A stretch of 7,750 nucleotides of DNA, taken from an uncultured Slackia sp. Its GTDB lineage: Bacteria; Actinomycetota; Coriobacteriia; Coriobacteriales; Eggerthellaceae. The notes below the pieces were generated by a model. That model was not told the origin of the DNA, did no database searches, and saw nothing but the letters and a program-made list of their open reading frames with translations. Position numbers and translations under genes: made by a program. Where the stretch lies: assembly GCA_900555495.1 (NCBI GenBank), contig USLD01000060.1, positions 1-7,750 of the forward strand. Reading direction: 5' to 3'. This document shows, piece after piece, positions 5,843 through 7,750 of this stretch; position 1 is the first letter of the stretch, and each line of letters opens with the position of its first letter.

Positions 5843-7210
5843 TTAGTTCTTGAACGAATGGATCGGCGCAGGAATGCGACCGCCGCGGCTGATGAACGCC
5901 TCGCAGCTCTTCGTATTCACCGGCATGATGGGAGCGTAGCCCAACAGCCCGCCGAACTCGGCCGTCTCGCCGACGCCCTTGCCGATCACGGGAATCACGC
6001 GCACGGCCGTGGTCTTCTGGTTCACCATGCCGATCGCGGCCTCATCGGCGATGATGCCCGAGATGGTGGAAGCCGCGGTGTCGCCGGGAATGGCGATCAT
6101 GTCCAGGCCGACGCTGCAGACGCAAGTCATGGCCTCGAGCTTCTCGATGGTCAGGCATCCGTTTGCCGCAGCGTCGATCATATTCTTGTCCTCGGACACG
6201 GGGATGAACGCGCCGGACAGGCCGCCGACGTGGTTGGACGCCATGACGCCGCCCTTCTTGACCGCGTCGTTCAGCAGGGCCAGGCAGGCCGTCGTGCCGC
6301 AGCAGCCGCAGCTCTCAAGGCCCATCTCCTCCAGAATGTTCGCAACACTGTCGCCAATCGCGGGCGTCGGGGCCAGCGACAGGTCAATGATGCCCGCGGG
6401 CACGCCGAGGCGCTCACTGGCGAGGTTCGCTACCAGCTGGCCCAGGCGGGTGATCTTGAATGCCGTGCGCTTGACCAGCTCGGCCACCTCGTCCATCGGG
6501 GCGTCCTTCGGCAGCTTGGCCAGCGCGGCGCGCACCGCACCGGGGCCGGAGACGCCGACGTGGATCTCACAGTCCGGCTCGCCCGCGCCGTGGAACGCGC
6601 CCGCCATGAACGGGTTGTCCTCGGGCGCGTTGCAGAACACGACGAGCTTTGCGTCGCCCATGCACATATTGTCCTTCGTCAGCTCGGCGGTCTCGCGCAC
6701 GACCTCGCCCATCAGCTTGACGGCATCCATGTTGATGCCCGATTTCGTCGAGCCGATATTGACGCTGGAGCAGACAATATCGGTCTCGGCCAGTGCGCGG
6801 GGGATGGCGGCGATCAGCCGCTTATCGCCCGCGGAAAAGCCCTTGTGTACCAGCGCACCGAAGCCGCCGATAAAGTTGACCCCCACGGCCTTGGCCGCGC
6901 GGTCCAGCGTTTTGGCGTACTGCACGGGGTCGGCGTCGGGCGCGGCGCCCAGCAGCATCGCAATGGGCGTGACGCTGATACGCTTGTTGACGATGGGGAT
7001 GCCGTATTCGGCGCTGATGCCGTCCACGACGGAGACCAAATTGCCCGCCAGACGGGTGATCTTGTTGTAGATTTTCTCGCACGCCTTGTCCGCATCCGGG
7101 TCGATGCAGTCCAGCAGGCTGATGCCCATTGTGACGGTGCGCACGTCGAGGTTCTCGGCGGTCAGCATCTCAATGGTCTCCATAATGTCGCGGCTGTTGA
7201 TGATTCTCAT
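5843..7210 (-). CDS. UPF0210/DUF711 family protein (PFL-like fold)
   Basis: Conserved cytosolic protein of unknown function, full length at 455 residues. It belongs to the UPF0210 (DUF711) family, which is related in fold to the pyruvate formate-lyase/anaerobic ribonucleotide reductase superfamily but is not a glycyl-radical enzyme as far as known. Visible family blocks are FIGGFGALVHKG (113-124), SSVNIGSTKSGINMDAV (148-164), SGPGAV (221-226), the cysteine-rich CGCCGTTAC (301-309), GLSGAFIPVSED (330-341), IPGDTAASTISGIIADEA (374-391) and the C-terminal CEAFISRGGRIPAPIHS (436-452). No signal peptide or membrane segment is evident. The ATG at 7210 is preceded by AAGGGGG about 6 nt upstream. It lies 12 bp after the ACT gene in one operon. 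This pair is a conserved arrangement in Firmicutes, for example pneumococcal SP0238-SP0239, so the ACT protein probably senses a ligand for it. The ligand and reaction are unknown. Confidence 0.93.
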   Translation of the reverse strand: MRIINSRDIMETIEMLTAENLDVRTVTMGISLLDCIDPDADKACEKIYNKITRLAGNLVSVVDGISAEYGIPIVNKRISVTPIAMLLGAAPDADPVQYAKTLDRAAKAVGVNFIGGFGALVHKGFSAGDKRLIAAIPRALAETDIVCSSVNIGSTKSGINMDAVKLMGEVVRETAELTKDNMCMGDAKLVVFCNAPEDNPFMAGAFHGAGEPDCEIHVGVSGPGAVRAALAKLPKDAPMDEVAELVKRTAFKITRLGQLVANLASERLGVPAGIIDLSLAPTPAIGDSVANILEEMGLESCGCCGTTACLALLNDAVKKGGVMASNHVGGLSGAFIPVSEDKNMIDAAANGCLTIEKLEAMTCVCSVGLDMIAIPGDTAASTISGIIADEAAIGMVNQKTTAVRVIPVIGKGVGETAEFGGLLGYAPIMPVNTKSCEAFISRGGRIPAPIHSFKN

Positions 7211-7222
7211 GTGGCAGCCCCC

Positions 7223-7492
7223 TTAAATGGTGTGCATGGCATCAAAGACTTCCTGCCGGGTCACGGTGACCTGCATCTTCATCTCTTTGCCCAATGCCGC
7301 AAAGCGGTCCCGGACCTCGGCGGCCTCGGCGTTCGCCTTGCTCAGATCGACCAGCATGATCATGCAGAACATATCCTGCATGATGGACTGGGAAACGTCC
7401 TCAATGTTGATGTTCAGCTCGGCGCACACCGCGCTGACCTTGGCAACGACACCCACCGTGTCCTGCCCGATGACCGTGATGACTGCTTTCAT
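7223..7492 (-). CDS. ACT-domain protein, UPF0237 family
   Basis: Small regulatory-type protein of 89 residues that consists of a single ACT domain and is full length for the UPF0237 family. It opens with KAVITVIGQDTVGVVAKVS (2-20), the beta1-loop-alpha1 region carrying the G-x-D-x-x-G ligand loop (G9, D11, G14). LNINIEDVSQSIM (26-38) and FCMIMLVDL (42-50) follow as beta2 and beta3, and MQVTVTRQEVFDAMHTI closes the protein. ACT domains usually bind amino acids or similar small ligands as dimers. The ATG at 7492 is preceded by GAGGGGG. It is the first gene of the operon with UPF0210, 12 bp away, under a strong promoter. The ligand cannot be told from sequence. Confidence 0.92.
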   Translation of the reverse strand: MKAVITVIGQDTVGVVAKVSAVCAELNINIEDVSQSIMQDMFCMIMLVDLSKANAEAAEVRDRFAALGKEMKMQVTVTRQEVFDAMHTI

Positions 7493-7536
7493 AAAATGAC
7501 CCCCTCAAAATGTCCGATGATAAACGGAATACTGCC

Positions 7537-7565
7537 ATTATAACAAAATTCCGCAAAAGAGTAAA
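7537..7565 (-). promoter_or_regulatory. Promoter of the ACT-UPF0210 operon
   Basis: On the minus strand -35 TTTACT (7565-7560) and a perfect -10 TATAAT (7542-7537) are separated by 17 bp, with an extended TGT just before the -10. The predicted start is near 7530, giving a leader of about 38 nt to the ATG at 7492. It looks like a strong housekeeping-sigma promoter. The surrounding AT-rich DNA contrasts with the GC-rich genes. Confidence 0.8.
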
Positions 7566-7608
7566 GAATATAACGAGAAGTGATACTTTTTAACGAGCAA
7601 CTGCCTGC

Positions 7609-7750
7609 GGGGCGTCGGGGACGCCGCCCCCTACAACAGCTCCGTAGGGGCGGATTCCATATCCGCCCGCGGAACCTGACGGCGGCGGTCACGTCCGCGG
7701 CTTTTAGGCGAACAGCCAACAAGCTGCCGCTTTGTAGGGGCCGCACATGT
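7609..7750. repeat. GC-rich palindromic intergenic repeat units bounded by GTAGGGG
   Basis: The tail of the window contains three copies of the edge motif GTAGGGG: inverted at 7628-7634, and direct at 7644-7650 and 7734-7740. The first and second form an inverted pair around a 9-bp centre. Two hairpins lie inside. One is GGGGCGTC / GACG(CC)GCCCC (7609-7630, imperfect). The other is a perfect 8-bp stem GGGCGGAT / ATCCGCCC (7648-7655, 7661-7668) with a 5-nt loop. A third unit is cut off at the right edge. From memory, short elements with TAGGGGCGG...CCGCCC are frequent between genes of gut Oscillospiraceae. Their function is unknown. No coding gene is supported here. Confidence 0.6.

Noticed and set aside
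5522..7543. Plus-strand open frame of 673 codons
   Set aside because: It is antisense to the UPF0210, ACT and GNAT genes. Its His/Ala/Asp/Gly-rich translation is typical of a GC-rich shadow frame.
7489..7746. Minus-strand frame of 85 codons at the right end
   Set aside because: It runs through the palindromic repeats and the ACT promoter, and its translation has no domain.

Overview
The window reads as a GC-rich bacterial chromosome fragment. Coding GC is high in the central genes and visibly lower in the first 2.6 kb. Every recognisable protein gene lies on the minus strand. The gene style (GC-rich codons, GTG starts with strong Shine-Dalgarno sequences, a type II CRISPR locus) would fit a gut actinomycete such as a Coriobacteriia member. 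That placement is inference only. The right end, with its TATAAT promoter and GTAGGGG-bounded palindromes, looks more like a gut Clostridia (Oscillospiraceae) chromosome, so the window may hold a transferred or differently derived segment.

Region 1 (1-2990) is a CRISPR-Cas type II locus cut by the left edge. The first 867 codons of a Cas9 run on the minus strand without a stop from a GTG at 2601 to base 1. They include RuvC-I, the arginine-rich bridge helix, the REC lobe and RuvC-II, and end just before HNH. Directly upstream and divergent on the plus strand is a tracrRNA gene (about 2638-2755). It has an anti-repeat, a nexus, two further hairpins and a terminator, and its promoter lies across the cas9 ribosome-binding region. 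The rest of Cas9, and any adaptation genes and CRISPR array, would lie outside the window, most simply to the left.

Region 2 (2991-4186) holds a gamma-class carbonic anhydrase family gene and then about 670 bp without a gene. This gap carries a perfect 15-nt palindrome in front of the carbonic anhydrase gene, an AT-rich stretch, and a cluster of DnaA-box-like 9-mers (three TTTTCAACA, one inverted copy and one inverted TTATCAACA). It resembles a replication origin or DnaA-binding cluster, although neither dnaA nor other typical origin neighbours are in view.

Region 3 (4187-5765) is a two-gene minus-strand operon: a GNAT acetyltransferase followed by a SpoU/TrmH-type RNA 2'-O-methyltransferase. 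It has a promoter just after the preceding terminator, a palindrome at the predicted transcription start, and a 15-bp hairpin after the last gene.

Region 4 (5774-7750) is a second minus-strand operon, an ACT-domain protein (UPF0237) followed by a UPF0210/DUF711 (PFL-like) protein. It has a near-consensus promoter and a canonical terminator. Beyond the promoter the window ends in GC-rich palindromic repeat units.
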